Of a stretch of 64,000 bases of DNA, positions 12,919 through 24,034 are shown in pieces. The stretch is taken from contig JADEYG010000012.1 of NCBI GenBank assembly GCA_016906335.1, positions 1,054,501 to 1,118,500 of the forward strand. Reading direction: 5' to 3'. The stretch is from Novakomyces olei. Its lineage: Eukaryota; Ascomycota; Novakomycetes; Novakomycetales; Novakomycetaceae. Below the pieces are notes generated by a model that worked only from the letters and a program-made list of their open reading frames with translations, was not told the origin of the DNA and searched no databases. Numbering within the stretch: position 1 is the stretch's first letter; the number at the start of each line of letters is the position of its first letter. The translations under genes and the position numbers were made by a program.

Positions 12919-15900
12919 ATGGGCGTCCCCGGTAAGTATTCGCCTGGCTCTGAGCCTAAACACGGCAAATATAGTGCTGCGACTAACACGCTCTAGCCTT
13001 TTTCCGGTTTTTGTCAAAAAAGTACCCAAATATTATTTCACAGGTACAGGAGAAGCACCCACAGCCGTTACCCGATGGCACATTTGCTCCGGTCAATTTT
13101 TCGGAGCCTAATCCGTTAGGCGAAGAGATAGATAATCTCTACCTCGACATGAACGGCATCGTGCATCCTTGTTCTCACCCGGAGGATAAGCCGCCGCCAG
13201 AAACAGAGGACGATATGATGCTGGAAGTTTTCAGCTATACAGAGCGTATTCTAGGGATGGTACGGCCGCGGAAACTGCTCATGATTGCCGTTGATGGTGT
13301 TGCGCCTCGGGCTAAGATGAACCAGCAACGGTCCCGTCGTTTTCGATCGGCACAGGAGGCAGATCAGAAGAATCGGGATATTCAGGACATGATCCAGCAG
13401 CTCCAGTCAGAAGGAATTGCGGTTGATAATGATGCACTGAACAAAAAGAGCTGGGATAGCAATGCTATTACTCCAGGAACGCCGTTTATGGATATTCTTG
13501 CTGCTGCTCTCAGGTACTGGGTCGTATCGAAACTGAATAACGATCCAGTCTGGAAAGATTTGAAGATTATCATCTCTGATGCCTCGGTGCCGGGCGAGGG
13601 TGAGCATAAGATTATGAACTTTATCCGCTCTCAGCGTACCAGTGCGTCCCATGATCCGAATACGCGACACGTTATTTACGGGCTTGATGCCGATCTTATT
13701 ATGCTTGGTCTGGCCACGCATGAACCCCACTTTAGAGTGCTTCGGGAAGACGTGTTCTTCCAGACTGGCAATTCTAGAAAGGACAAGAATACAGAGCTAC
13801 GTGAATCGCTGATTGCTAAACCGAAGCAGCAACAGCCGCAGCAGCCGCAAAATCACGTCAAGAAGCCTTTTATATGGCTGCATGTCCCTATTTTGCGAGA
13901 GTATTTAGAAGCCGAGCTTTTCGTACCCGGTTTGCCATTCGCCTATAATTTCGAGAGAAGCATTGACGATTTCATTTTTTTCAATTTTTTTGTGGGCAAC
14001 GATTTCCTGCCTCACTTGCCGAGTCTCGACATCCGTGAGGGTGCGATTGATACGCTGATTGAGCTATGGAAACGGCTGCTTCCGTCTATGGGCGGCTACG
14101 TTACACACGATGGCCAAATTGATTTGAGTCGGGCAGAGATGATTCTTCGAGCGCTTGGAGAAAAAGAGGATTCAATTTTTGAAAGGCGAAAGCAGCGGGA
14201 GGACAGGGCTGAAGCACAGCGAAACAATGGGCCGTACAATGGTAATCGAAATAATTATAGTAACAGTGCACCACAAGTCCAATCTGTACCTCCAGTCGTC
14301 ACAGCGAGTCCGGCAACGAGCGCTGATGGATCAAAGCCAAAGAAACGGAAAAAGAACGCTCCTCCCTCACCGCCTTCTGATTTGCAAGCGATTGGTACGC
14401 GTACGTCTTTGAGTCAAATGACCCGTATAAATCGGGATTTAGCAAACAATCGTGCCGCGGATCGATTAGGAATTGCACAGCAGACTGGCGAGGCCAATAA
14501 AAGCGCAGCTGCAGCTCTGCGTGCGCGTTTAAACCCTAAAGCTTCGCAAGGTGAAGGTGTCCAGGGCGCAATCGATACGATTGTAAATAAACGGAAACTG
14601 GAAACAGACACTACTGAATCGGATCAAGAACCTGTAGAGCCATCTTTATCCGTTGCTCAAGCAGATGCTAAGGAAGAGTCTAAAGAAGAGTCTAAAGAAG
14701 AGTCTAAAGAAGAGTCTAAAGAAGAGTCTAAAGAAGAGTCTAAAGAAGAGTCTAAAGAAGAGTCTAAAGAAGAGTCTAAAGAAGAGTCTAAAGAAGAGTC
14801 TAAAGAAGGGGATTCTATAGACGAAACTGCCACTGGTCTAGGAGACGACGATGAGGATGATCAGCCTCCGTTGGACGATGTGAGACTCTATGAGCCTGGA
14901 TACAAGGAGAGGTACTATCAGTCCAAGTTCGAAATCAGCCCGGACGACTCTGAAAAGAAGCGTCATATTATACGCACCTATGTAGAGGGCTTTTCCTGGG
15001 TCCTACTCTACTACTACCAAGGCTGTCCGTCTTGGACTTGGTTCTATCCTTATCATTATGCACCTTTTGCTTCTGATTTTGAAAATTTATCAGAGTTTAA
15101 TATCGAATTTGATCTCGGTCAACCGTTCAAACCCTTTGAGCAGCTACTTGGTGTTTTGCCAGCGGCCAGCAAGGAGTTTCTTCCACCACTGCTTGGGGAT
15201 TTAATGACTAGCGAAAAGTCAAAGATTATTGACTTTTACCCCAAAGATTTCCAGATTGATTTGAACGGCAAAAAGTTTATGTGGCAGGGTGTTGCCCTTC
15301 TGCCGTTCATAGATGAAGCTCGGCTGTTGGAAGCAGCACGCGAAGTGTACCCGCAACTTTCGTCCGAGGAACTGCGAAGAAACGCCGAAGGCCACAATTT
15401 CCTTTGCTTTTCGGGAGCTAATCCTCTTTACGATTATTTTGCGAAGCTTTTGTACAAAAAGGACTATGATTCAAAGGTAAGGGATAAATTTAAAAAAAGA
15501 AAGAAAGTCGGACTGCTCAACAATAAATAAAATCAACTGATTAAATTGATTGATTAAATCAAATAATGAATAAAACTTCAAAGAAAAGGCCAATAATCAA
15601 ATCAAAGTGGGTTTGAATTTTGCGTACTAACTGTTCTCTAGTATACGAGTATCCCTACATCCAAATCACAGGGACTGAGCGGGTTAGTGGCTCGGGACCT
15701 CGACTGTATACCAAACAGCTGTATTCGGTTCCCCCTGAATGCAAAAGAAATGCTGCCCGACGTTCCAAACGATACAAGTATGAGTGTTTATTATGAGCTG
15801 CCAACGTCGCAACATGCGCATCAATCTAGGCTTCTTAAAGGTGTCAAATTGCCACCGCAAAGTTTATCGCGCTACGAGCTGGATATGATTCGTAATCGTA

Positions 15901-16727
15901 ACAGCTACTCCAATTTCCGAGGACGTGGTCGAGGAGGAGGAAGGGGTAATGGCTACCAGGGTCGTGGTGGCAATAATCAAAACTTGAACCGCGGAGGTTA
16001 CAATGGCAATGGAAATGGCTATAGCAATCGGGCAAGCAATTACAATAATAAAGGCAATTACAATAATCAAGGGAATTACAATAATCAAGGCAATTACAGC
16101 AATCAAGGCAATTACACAAGTTATGGAGATAACAGTTCCAATAAGAACAACAGGAGAAATGGACCCTCCAACGACTGGAGCGGAGGCTATGGAAATTATA
16201 GCAATCCGTCTGCGGGCTACGGAGCTTATCAGCAACAGTCGTACCAGCAGCCTTCTCTGGAAAGCTCGGGCTGGTATACGAATAATTATAATAAAAACAA
16301 CAATAGCTATAATGCCAAAAATAACAACAATTATAATTATAATAATTACGATAATAATTATAATAATTATAACAGTTATAACAATAACAACAATCAAAAC
16401 AATCAAAACAATTACGACAATAATTACAGAGGAGCTGCTTCTTCTGGACACACGAATAGCCATTTTAAATTCGATAATGGAGCTATCGAGCCTGTGGCGA
16501 GTGGCGCGGCTTCAGGAACACCTGATATTATGACAAGTCTTTTAAACCAGACTTCGGCCTATGGGGCGAATATCAATAGCGCCACTGGATCCAACCAGGC
16601 TGGCGGACACAGCGCTCTTGCTGAGCAGACTGCTACCTCACAGCAAAATAAGCGAGCATTGACCGAGCAGCAAATGCAGAAATGGAGAGAATGGCAGGAA
16701 AACTTTAGGCAGAAAAAATCAGGCTAG
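12919..16727 (+). CDS. RAT1: nuclear 5'-3' exoribonuclease Rat1/Dhp1/Xrn2, 3 exons
   Basis: Processive 5'-3' exonuclease of the nucleus, acting in rRNA and snoRNA processing and in torpedo termination of RNA polymerase II. Exons: 12919-12931, 12997-15476 and 15642-16727, giving 1192 aa. The first exon is only 13 nt (MGVP plus one base) and joins to FFRFLSKKYPNII, the invariant XRN start. Seen: LYLDMNGIVHPC, VDGVAPRAKMNQQR, the acidic catalytic block DASVPGEGEHKIM, YGLDADLIMLGL and FVGNDFLPHLP. The NGIVHPC and PETEDDMM signatures favour Rat1/Xrn2 over cytoplasmic Xrn1. Around residues 562-606 there are 11 in-frame KEES units from a 12-bp tandem repeat. The C-terminus is RG- then Asn/Tyr-rich, a lineage-specific low-complexity tail. 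The first intron has a clear GACTAACAC branch site. Confidence 0.96.
14670..14809 (+). repeat. 12-bp in-frame tandem repeat (KEES)n in RAT1
   Basis: About 11 copies of GAAGAGTCTAAA inside the RAT1 linker, encoding KEES units. The copies are almost identical at DNA level, including silent positions, indicating recent expansion. Length changes in unit steps would keep the frame. Confidence 0.95.
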
Positions 16728-18024
16728 CTTGGCAGGGTTGTAGATTTACTATGGTACCGATCATGGATATTGCTCTTGCACTTTTGGGCTCATTAATAAC
16801 ATTGCTGACGCGCTTTTTCCTTTTTATTCCTTGTTTTTCTTTTTCTTTTCTTTTCTTTTCTTCTTTTTTTATTTTTATTTTTTTTTTTCATCATTTAAAA
16901 GCTGTTGTGACGGTCGCAAAACATGAATTGTAAAAACCAAAGCAATCTCGTCAAGACTGTGAATAGAAAATGAACTTGTATCATATATTACGCTTACACT
17001 TTTAGTCTACGTTTCTGTTCAATAATCTTAAAAATATAGACAAAAGAACGTATCAAACGTTTGTGCAGACGTAACATAAGACACTTTCAACCCTTTGTCT
17101 TGCGAATTTTAACATTTGCGAGACTCTTTTACTTTGCAAACTACATACAAATTGGTCGATTGCTACAAAGCAATGGAGCGTTCAAGATATAAATTATTTT
17201 CTATTACGAAAACCAAAGGCTTTCATTTTATACGGCTTTGGCTTTACAATAAGAAATTCTTTTCGTTCAGACTTCCCCTTAATTCGCAGGCCATTGGCGG
17301 TAAAGTGAAGCATGAGACTCAAACACTGACTGATATGTAAAGTGGTATCATCAACTCGTGAAAGTATCCAGCATACCTCCATCGGCTAACCCAGATAATC
17401 TCTTTAAAGATATAGACCCTAAAGAAATAAATCTTTAAAGACTATTATTCGTGGAGAGGGACAGATGCGTAGACTTTCAATCGAGTAAATAGCAATTCTA
17501 TTCCTCTAGGTATCAAATTTGTAGATGCTCCTCTGATTTTCTTGTCTCGTTCCTCTCATCTCCTCATTGATCCGTTCCAACCCGCTCTGGTTCGATACAT
17601 CGCCTTTTTTTTTATTTCTTTTCCTTTTCGCTTCTTGATTGAAGCACATCGATAACATTGATCAAGCAGTTAGCCGGCCGGCCAAACCCATTCTTGTCAA
17701 AAGCAGAAACAGAGCCGTAATAAACGGAAAGACTACAGTATATGTGGAACCATACTGAGAAACGCATTCAAACGAGCAACGATGTAGTTGAGGACAAAAG
17801 ACAAGTGAAAATTACAAAAAGTATTGAAAAAGATTTAAAAAAGAACTCAAGCGGTAACAGAAAAGATCAAGAAAAAAAATCAAGAAAAAAAAGTTGACGA
17901 AGAAATATAACAAAAAGCAAGAGGTATTGAAATAATATGAATACAAATCCAAAACAAGATCAAACATAAACAGGTGCCTAGAAAACGCTAGCCCAGGTAA
18001 CGCATGACTAGTATCAGTATTTAG
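16728..18024. other. intergenic, no gene supported
   Basis: A 1.3-kb AT-rich region between convergent RAT1 and the KH-protein gene. There are pyrimidine runs at 16818-16890 and A-rich sequence at 17780-17960. Frames at 16751-16933 and 17116-17340 show no motif or coding bias. No RNA gene is recognised. Confidence 0.5.
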
Positions 18025-19774
18025 CTAGTAACTCTTGTTTAATTCATCGTTAAACATGGTATAATGATGAGACAGGTGCTGAGGAGGCGTTTGAGCTTTC
18101 AGTGAATGTTGAAACGGAGAAGGCAGTCTTTGCTCAAACTGCTGCTGCTGAGAATAAAGCTGTTGGGGCATTCGATTGTGTGGGGGCACAGAAGACTGCT
18201 TGTTTTTATGCTGCTGCCTTGGGTTCCGCTGCCGCTGCCTTGACTGTTTTTCATGCTTTTCTTCTGCTGGCAGAGCAAAAATAGGAGAAAGTGCAGTCGC
18301 TCCCAATTGCGGGTCAAATTGACTATTTAATTGTTGGCTAAACCCAAAAGGGCCCATGGGAAACGGCATCCGTGAACTGGCAGCAAACTGCTCACCGTTC
18401 GTGCCACGTAAAGGCAGAGGAGAATGAGCATAAAAAGGCTGCTGCTCTGGCACAAACAGAGGATTTGAGCTGGCAGCAGAAGGTCCTCCTCCTCCTCCTC
18501 CTCCTCCTCCGCCAGGACCCGAGGGCAGAATATCCATACTGAGAATCCCTGGTGGAGGAGCAGAAGCTGGGGCAAACATAAAAGGAGAAGTGTGTGCAGT
18601 GTACCCGTTCGGCAAAGAGCCAAGGTGGCCAGCTGCTGCAGTCACAGAAGTCCCAGCTGAATTGTGGCGCGACTGAGGAGCAATTGGCTGTGCCTGCTGA
18701 TGCGGAAAAGGCCCTGTCAGGTTTGGGCCGGGAAGGCTCGAGGCTGGAGCTGACGAAATCGGAATTGAAGAGACCAAAAGACCCGACGAGATGGGCAAAT
18801 GGCTCTCTTGATCAGACTGTGAGTGCAAATGCGACTGGCGGGAGTCAATAGGCGGTCGGTGAACGTCCTTTTCCCTGTTTTCTTGGCCTTCTGGTGCAAT
18901 TGACCCTCCGGCCGAGCTGCCAGCAGCAGAGGAAGGGAAAAGTGCAGTTCTCTCTCCACTGCCAGAGTCAGACGGTGCCCCAACCGCCCCATCTCGAGGC
19001 ATACTGCGGGCCAAGACTGGTGAAGTATTGGCACTAATATGGCCTTTGCCTTCCGTATGAGACTGTACGGCTGCCGATCGAGGCTGCGAGGGTCTTTGTG
19101 AGGACGGCAGACTGGTATTGCCCATCTTTTGGTTTGCAGAGGACTGTGCAAGTTTTTGCTGATTTTTGGGTTTTGGCCCAGAAGCAAGAGCGGATGCTGC
19201 ACCCGTGCCAACGCCCCGATTGTGTCCAGACCCAGAAGAAATATTAACATTGTTGATATTGTTGTTAATATTGTTGTTGTTATTAATATTAATATTAATA
19301 TTGTTGTTGTTGTTAATATTAATATTGTTGTTGTTATTGTTGTTGATATTGTTAATATTGTTAATATTGTTGTTAATATTAACATTATTAGCATTGCTAT
19401 TGGGAGACTGACCCGCTCCCGGACCCGGCCAAGGGTTCCCGACAGAAAAATTGTCAGCCGCCTCACAGAAAAGCGACCGGACAGCAAAAAGGTTCTCGTG
19501 AAACTTCTTTGGCGTCCGTACGAGGACGTTGTGGTTGACGACTGGATCAAACGGCCGTGCGCTAAACTCGATGTAGCTGTTGTACATCTTCATTACCCGC
19601 TGAATCTGTTCTCCACGGAACCCAATCAGCCGCTTGTGGTACTCTTCGGGTATGAAAAACGTTAATTCTGCTGGAAATTCCAGTTTTATCAGATCACTAG
19701 CACGAACTGCCCTTGCTATATCGGCCGCATAGATTTCGATAAAGAAACTGCCAGCATTCGCATTGGCATTATTA

Positions 19775-19806
<32 letters not shown>

Positions 19807-21984
19807 GCTGTTGCTGTTGTTGGTGGCAGTCTGAGCAAAGTCTTCACCATCTGACAAACTGTTTGCCACGAAATTTGAACTAAAAGCAGCTGCGGCTGCT
19901 ACTGCCGCGTGAGCCACAGCGGCCGAATTAACCCTGACTATTTTAATATCGCCCTGGCCGGTACGAAAGTCCAGGTGCTGCTTGATTTTATCAATTTTGC
20001 CAAACTTTTTCCCGGATATAAACTCTAGATCTTTGAGAGGCGCTTCGAGTTGCAGTTTGACCCACTTGTTGACTCCTCCGCCAATAGCATGAAGAGCGTG
20101 TGCCTGTGGAGAGGAGGCAGAGAGAAGCATTGGAAGGCTGTTTATCTGCCACAGTGCCCTATGGAGACTCGTCTCTGGCGCTGTCAGCTCAAACCTTGTT
20201 CCCTGGAAGACTATCTCTGCACTTGTCACTGCACAGACACCCATCAGGGACTCGATAAGGTCGGGAGTGAGAGGCGGCAGCTGCGGGCCCACGTCCCCGT
20301 TGAGGCCTCGTGGCAGCAAAAAGATGGTAGCGTGCTGCAACCTCATACAAAGCGCATCTAGAGCTTCGTGAGTGCGGTAGATCATTTCCAAGGACTTGCT
20401 TTGCAGAGAAAGTGTGCTCGCCGATGAGGATGAAGAAGGATTGGAAGCAGGATTGGAAGCAGGATTGGAAGCAGGATTTGACAAAGGATTGGAAGCAGAA
20501 TTAGACACAGAATTAGACACAGAATTAGACAAAGAATTAGACAAAGCAGGGTTGCTTGAAGCAAGATTATTGCTTGGCACAAGGTTGTTGCTTGGCACAG
20601 GAGCAAACCGGATAAAAGTCTGATTCTCAGTCATAATCTCGTTCAGCCGGTCCATCTGCTCAAGAAGCAGCCAGTTGGATTTGACATTAAACATGGGAAT
20701 TTCTCTCTGGACAATATGAATCTTCTCCTCTAGAGCACGGATCCTCCGCTCCACCTCACTACAGGCTGCCGCCGTGGGACCTGTAATTGTGACATTTGCA
20801 CACTTCAAGGCGGGAGCCATAGGCAGCCTTGAAGCCGACTGGGCAAGCGGCTGGAAGGTGTAGATTTTACAACCCGCACTGGCAGCAGTTTCACGTAGAA
20901 AAGGGCCCTCGGAATCTCCAATAATCGTTTGCATGCAGAGAGATAGAGGCCGGGTCAGCACGGATTTCTTTGCCAGACTGGCCAAATGGGCCAGTGTGCC
21001 AATCCGTGCAAAATTGACGCTCGTCAGATCGCCACAAGCATAGAGGGCAAACTGTGGCGGATCCATAGAGGCATCAGTGGCAATTGTACCCATATCGCTG
21101 CGGCTTACAGGGTTTGTACTCGCCGGCCTGGCGCTCGTACTGGCCACATTGGCCACATTGGCCACATTGGCCACATTGGCCACTGGTTTGGCCGCTGGTT
21201 TGGAAGCAGGTTGATTTACCGGTTTAGCCACTGGTTTGGTACTCACATTGCAAGGTACAGGGCTTGCAGATTTGTCTGTGGGCGCACTTTTACCCGCAAA
21301 ATTCTGGGCTGCTTGCTCACCAGCCCCTTGTCGGGCAGGGACCTTGAGGAGGTAGAGTGTAGCCCCGCTTTCACGGTTGATCCGGTCCAGAAAGGCGATA
21401 AAGGCTTTGCTCACTGTCCCAGTTTCCCGGTCCACGAGGGCTGACGGGTTGGCAAGCTGGATGCGACGGCAGATTATTTTAGGCGTGTTCCGTAAAAGGT
21501 CAACTTTGGCCTGTAGGATCTCGTTGGTTGGTCCTCGGAGGGAGACAACGATAGGCGCAGAGACAGAGAGTGAGGAGTTCTCTTCCAGCTGCACTCCGTC
21601 TCCTGCTCCTTGACCGGCAGAAGCAGAACTGCTCTGTGTAAAAATCGGAGCCGGCTGGTAATGGGTCTCTGGTATCTTGGGCATAAAGAACTTTGCATCA
21701 CAATGCCGCCTTGCACCGAAAGAACGGCACAATTGCTGTACAAAAGGCAGCAGGATCTGTAACGGCTCTGGGCCAATAAGGTCGCCTAACGATTTGTGGA
21801 CAACATACTGCGGATCCGGTAGCAGGTCCGGTGAAGGCAGAGCAAACGTCACCGAGTAAATGCCCCCAGGACGCGCGTCCATTGGCCCGGGAGATTTGAA
21901 ACCAATTAGATTCAAAGTTAAGGCTTGCTCTGTGAGAAAATTGAATTTAGACAAATGTGCAGTACTGGCAAATGCAATGCTCAA
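18025..21984 (-). CDS. KH-domain RNA-binding protein, large, 5' end uncertain
   Basis: Predicted RNA-binding protein; the specific ortholog is not recognised. The open frame runs from 21984 to 18025 (up to 1319 codons). The first in-frame ATG is at 21882, and the frame is open upstream of it, with an acceptor-like TTTTCTCACAG ending at 21930. A 5' exon is therefore likely and the true start unknown. The clearest KH core is near residues 785-800: a LIGFRGEQIQRV loop (GxxG as GFRG) followed by YNSYIEFSAR. Other conserved-looking segments, such as VVSLRGPTNEI and VTITGPTAAAC, may be degenerate KH units. Low-complexity regions: Ala-Asn-Val repeats (21140-21182), a Leu/Ser/Asn tract (20445-20540), poly-Asn (19770-19807), Ile/Asn (19240-19395) and poly-Gly (18485-18512). 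The tail is Gln/His/Pro-rich. This resembles prion-like mRNA regulators, which is inference. Confidence 0.8.
19240..19395 (-). repeat. Ile/Asn-coding AAT/AAC repeat tract
   Basis: Irregular tandem AAT, AAC and ATT codons inside the KH-protein gene, encoding NIN/NNN runs. The minus-strand coding sequence stays in frame throughout. Confidence 0.85.
19771..19807 (-). repeat. poly-Asn (AAT)n codon run
   Basis: About 12 successive AAT/AAC codons in the KH-protein gene, flanked by AGC/AAC codons. Confidence 0.9.
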
Positions 21985-24034
21985 TGACGCGCTACAATTC
22001 TAAATCCGGTTCAGACTGCAGAGACAAGAGTCGAATGCAGGGGGGTATCCAAGGCCACTCGCAAAGGCGACCGGGTAATATTAGTATAAGAAAATAAAAC
22101 AAAGAGACGAGCCAATGATCGTAGAGGCACTCGAGGGGTATCAATGCGCAATTACAGGCCCGTAAAAGATTCCAGGCACTGTAAACCGCAAACCTTTTAA
22201 GATCTGTACAGAATACTGCAAATCCACGGCCGAGAATCGTGTAGGATACTCCGCCTTCAACTAGAAGATTGCCAACGCGTAGTTTTATTCCAAAAACGCT
22301 CGTCTACACGGGTGTGTTGAAAGAATCAAACACAGTCACAGCAGAGTTGCGGCATTCAACAATTGACTTTAACTTCCACGACAAAAGTCAGCAAATAATG
22401 TATGAAAATGAAGAGTCAACCGCGGCAAATGAGCCCAGGTCCTGGGTCAAGAATAAAAAATAATGTAAAAATAAATAAATAAATAAAACAAAAAAAAATA
22501 AATAAAACAAAATAAAATAAAACAAAATAAAACAAAAAAAATAAAGCCCAGATCCACCACAATCGCTCGGGAAAAAAAACCAGCACGAACCTTTCAGAGA
22601 AGGAGAAAACAGCACGTTGACAGTACCAATCAATCCGCTATCACGCACGGCAATCCAATACCCGATCAGCCTGGATCCTTGCTGCGATGCACACCCGATC
22701 CCTCGATCAAATGTGCACAGGCCAAAGCGTAGGATTGGCAGAGCGTTGGCGCGGTTTAGTCTAAAGCAGCGGTAGAGCCAATCGGAAACTGCCGTTCAAA
22801 GACCCGATCGAGTTGAGAAGCAGCTCGAAAAGTATCGGCCCGAAAAAGTGTAGTCAATGTGACGTTGCGGCTGTTCGAGACAGCGCGGCCGCTGAATCGA
22901 TAAGGAATACGAGGAAAGGCGAGTCGAGTAAGGCGAGCGAGCGAGCGTATATATATCGAGCAGACGTATATATTATAATCTCGCGAGTCTGTAGCGTGAA
23001 TTAATCGCAGTGAGCTGTTAATCAGGATAAATACATACTGTGAGCCAGCTATAAGAATCGCGGTAGAAATGGCGAGTACCGGACTTGGCTGGCGGCCTGC
23101 ATTACTTGATTCTGCTGAGCACAGTATATACGCCCCGTAACACTTGGCCGTGGTGGTAAGCAATCTCTCGATATACCAATCAATATACGGAGGCGAGTAC
23201 ACGGTTACAGGACATAACCCTGAAGGAGAAATGAATGCCCGAGTGGGTCGGCTATCGTCATTTTTACACGTTTGACTTTTAAGTTTTTAATGATCTACAT
23301 TGGATACGCTGGGCTGCTCGTATTGACCTTAACTGTGGTACGGTTTTATCGTCTTTTTAATACACAGTCTGATGTATTTTGCTCTTGTATTATACTTCAT
23401 TGCTTTTGCTGATTTATTGCTTGCTTTTGCCAACAAATAATGACATAATGACCTTTCTTAGACGCTCAGGGTATCCACAAGCAATGGCTCACTAGATTAC
23501 ATGGATTTTGCGCGCCAAAAGAGGGGGATAAAGGACGAGTTATTGGTTGATTATATTATTACATTATTATATTATTAAATAAATTGATAAATTAATTATT
23601 AAATTAATTGTTAAATTAAAAAATAAATCGAATGGCGTAATCATTTTTTTTAAGTTTAAGGGTGACCATCTCGCCTGATACTTGACTGATAACGACGGCG
23701 GCTCCTTGAATGCGAGCGCCGTATAGTTTGTTGTAAACTGCAAAGATTTTCCTCGAAATTTACAATATCTTTGGCTTGTTTCAAAGCATTTGATCACGAA
23801 ATCTTTTCAAATTTAATACACAGAGTTTAGTCCAGGTAAGCTGATGTTGAGCAAAAATTGTACAATGGCTTACAATGTAAAAATGTATAATGTAATTGTA
23901 ATGTATGCGCGTCCTGTCTTTGGGATAAGCCAAATACATGTACCTTTTACTCTGTAAATTCATTAAACTACAAATATATACATAATATAAATTTGTTTAT
24001 GTTTTTATTTAGATATATTCCCAGGTTAAACGTT
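21985..24034. other. 2-kb region without an assigned gene
   Basis: Upstream of the KH-protein gene and downstream of the unknown gene at 24035. It contains A-rich (AAATA)n sequence at 22460-22550 and purine/pyrimidine-biased stretches. On the minus strand, a frame without an ATG is open from about 22793 down to a GTTCGT donor-like site near 22591. Its phase would fit the KH-protein acceptor at 21930, so it may be a 5' exon or may be chance. Frames at 22756-23202 and 23567-23963 look non-coding. Confidence 0.45.

Noticed and set aside
12511-13029. 172-codon minus-strand frame ending in CNY repeats
   Set aside because: Half of it is translation of the 9-bp array and the rest is antisense to the RAT1 start.
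15864-16463. 199-codon minus-strand frame rich in Ile/Val, resembling a membrane protein
   Set aside because: It is the antisense of the Asn/Tyr/Gly codon repeats in the RAT1 tail (AAT and AAC read as ATT and GTT). Composition explains it fully.
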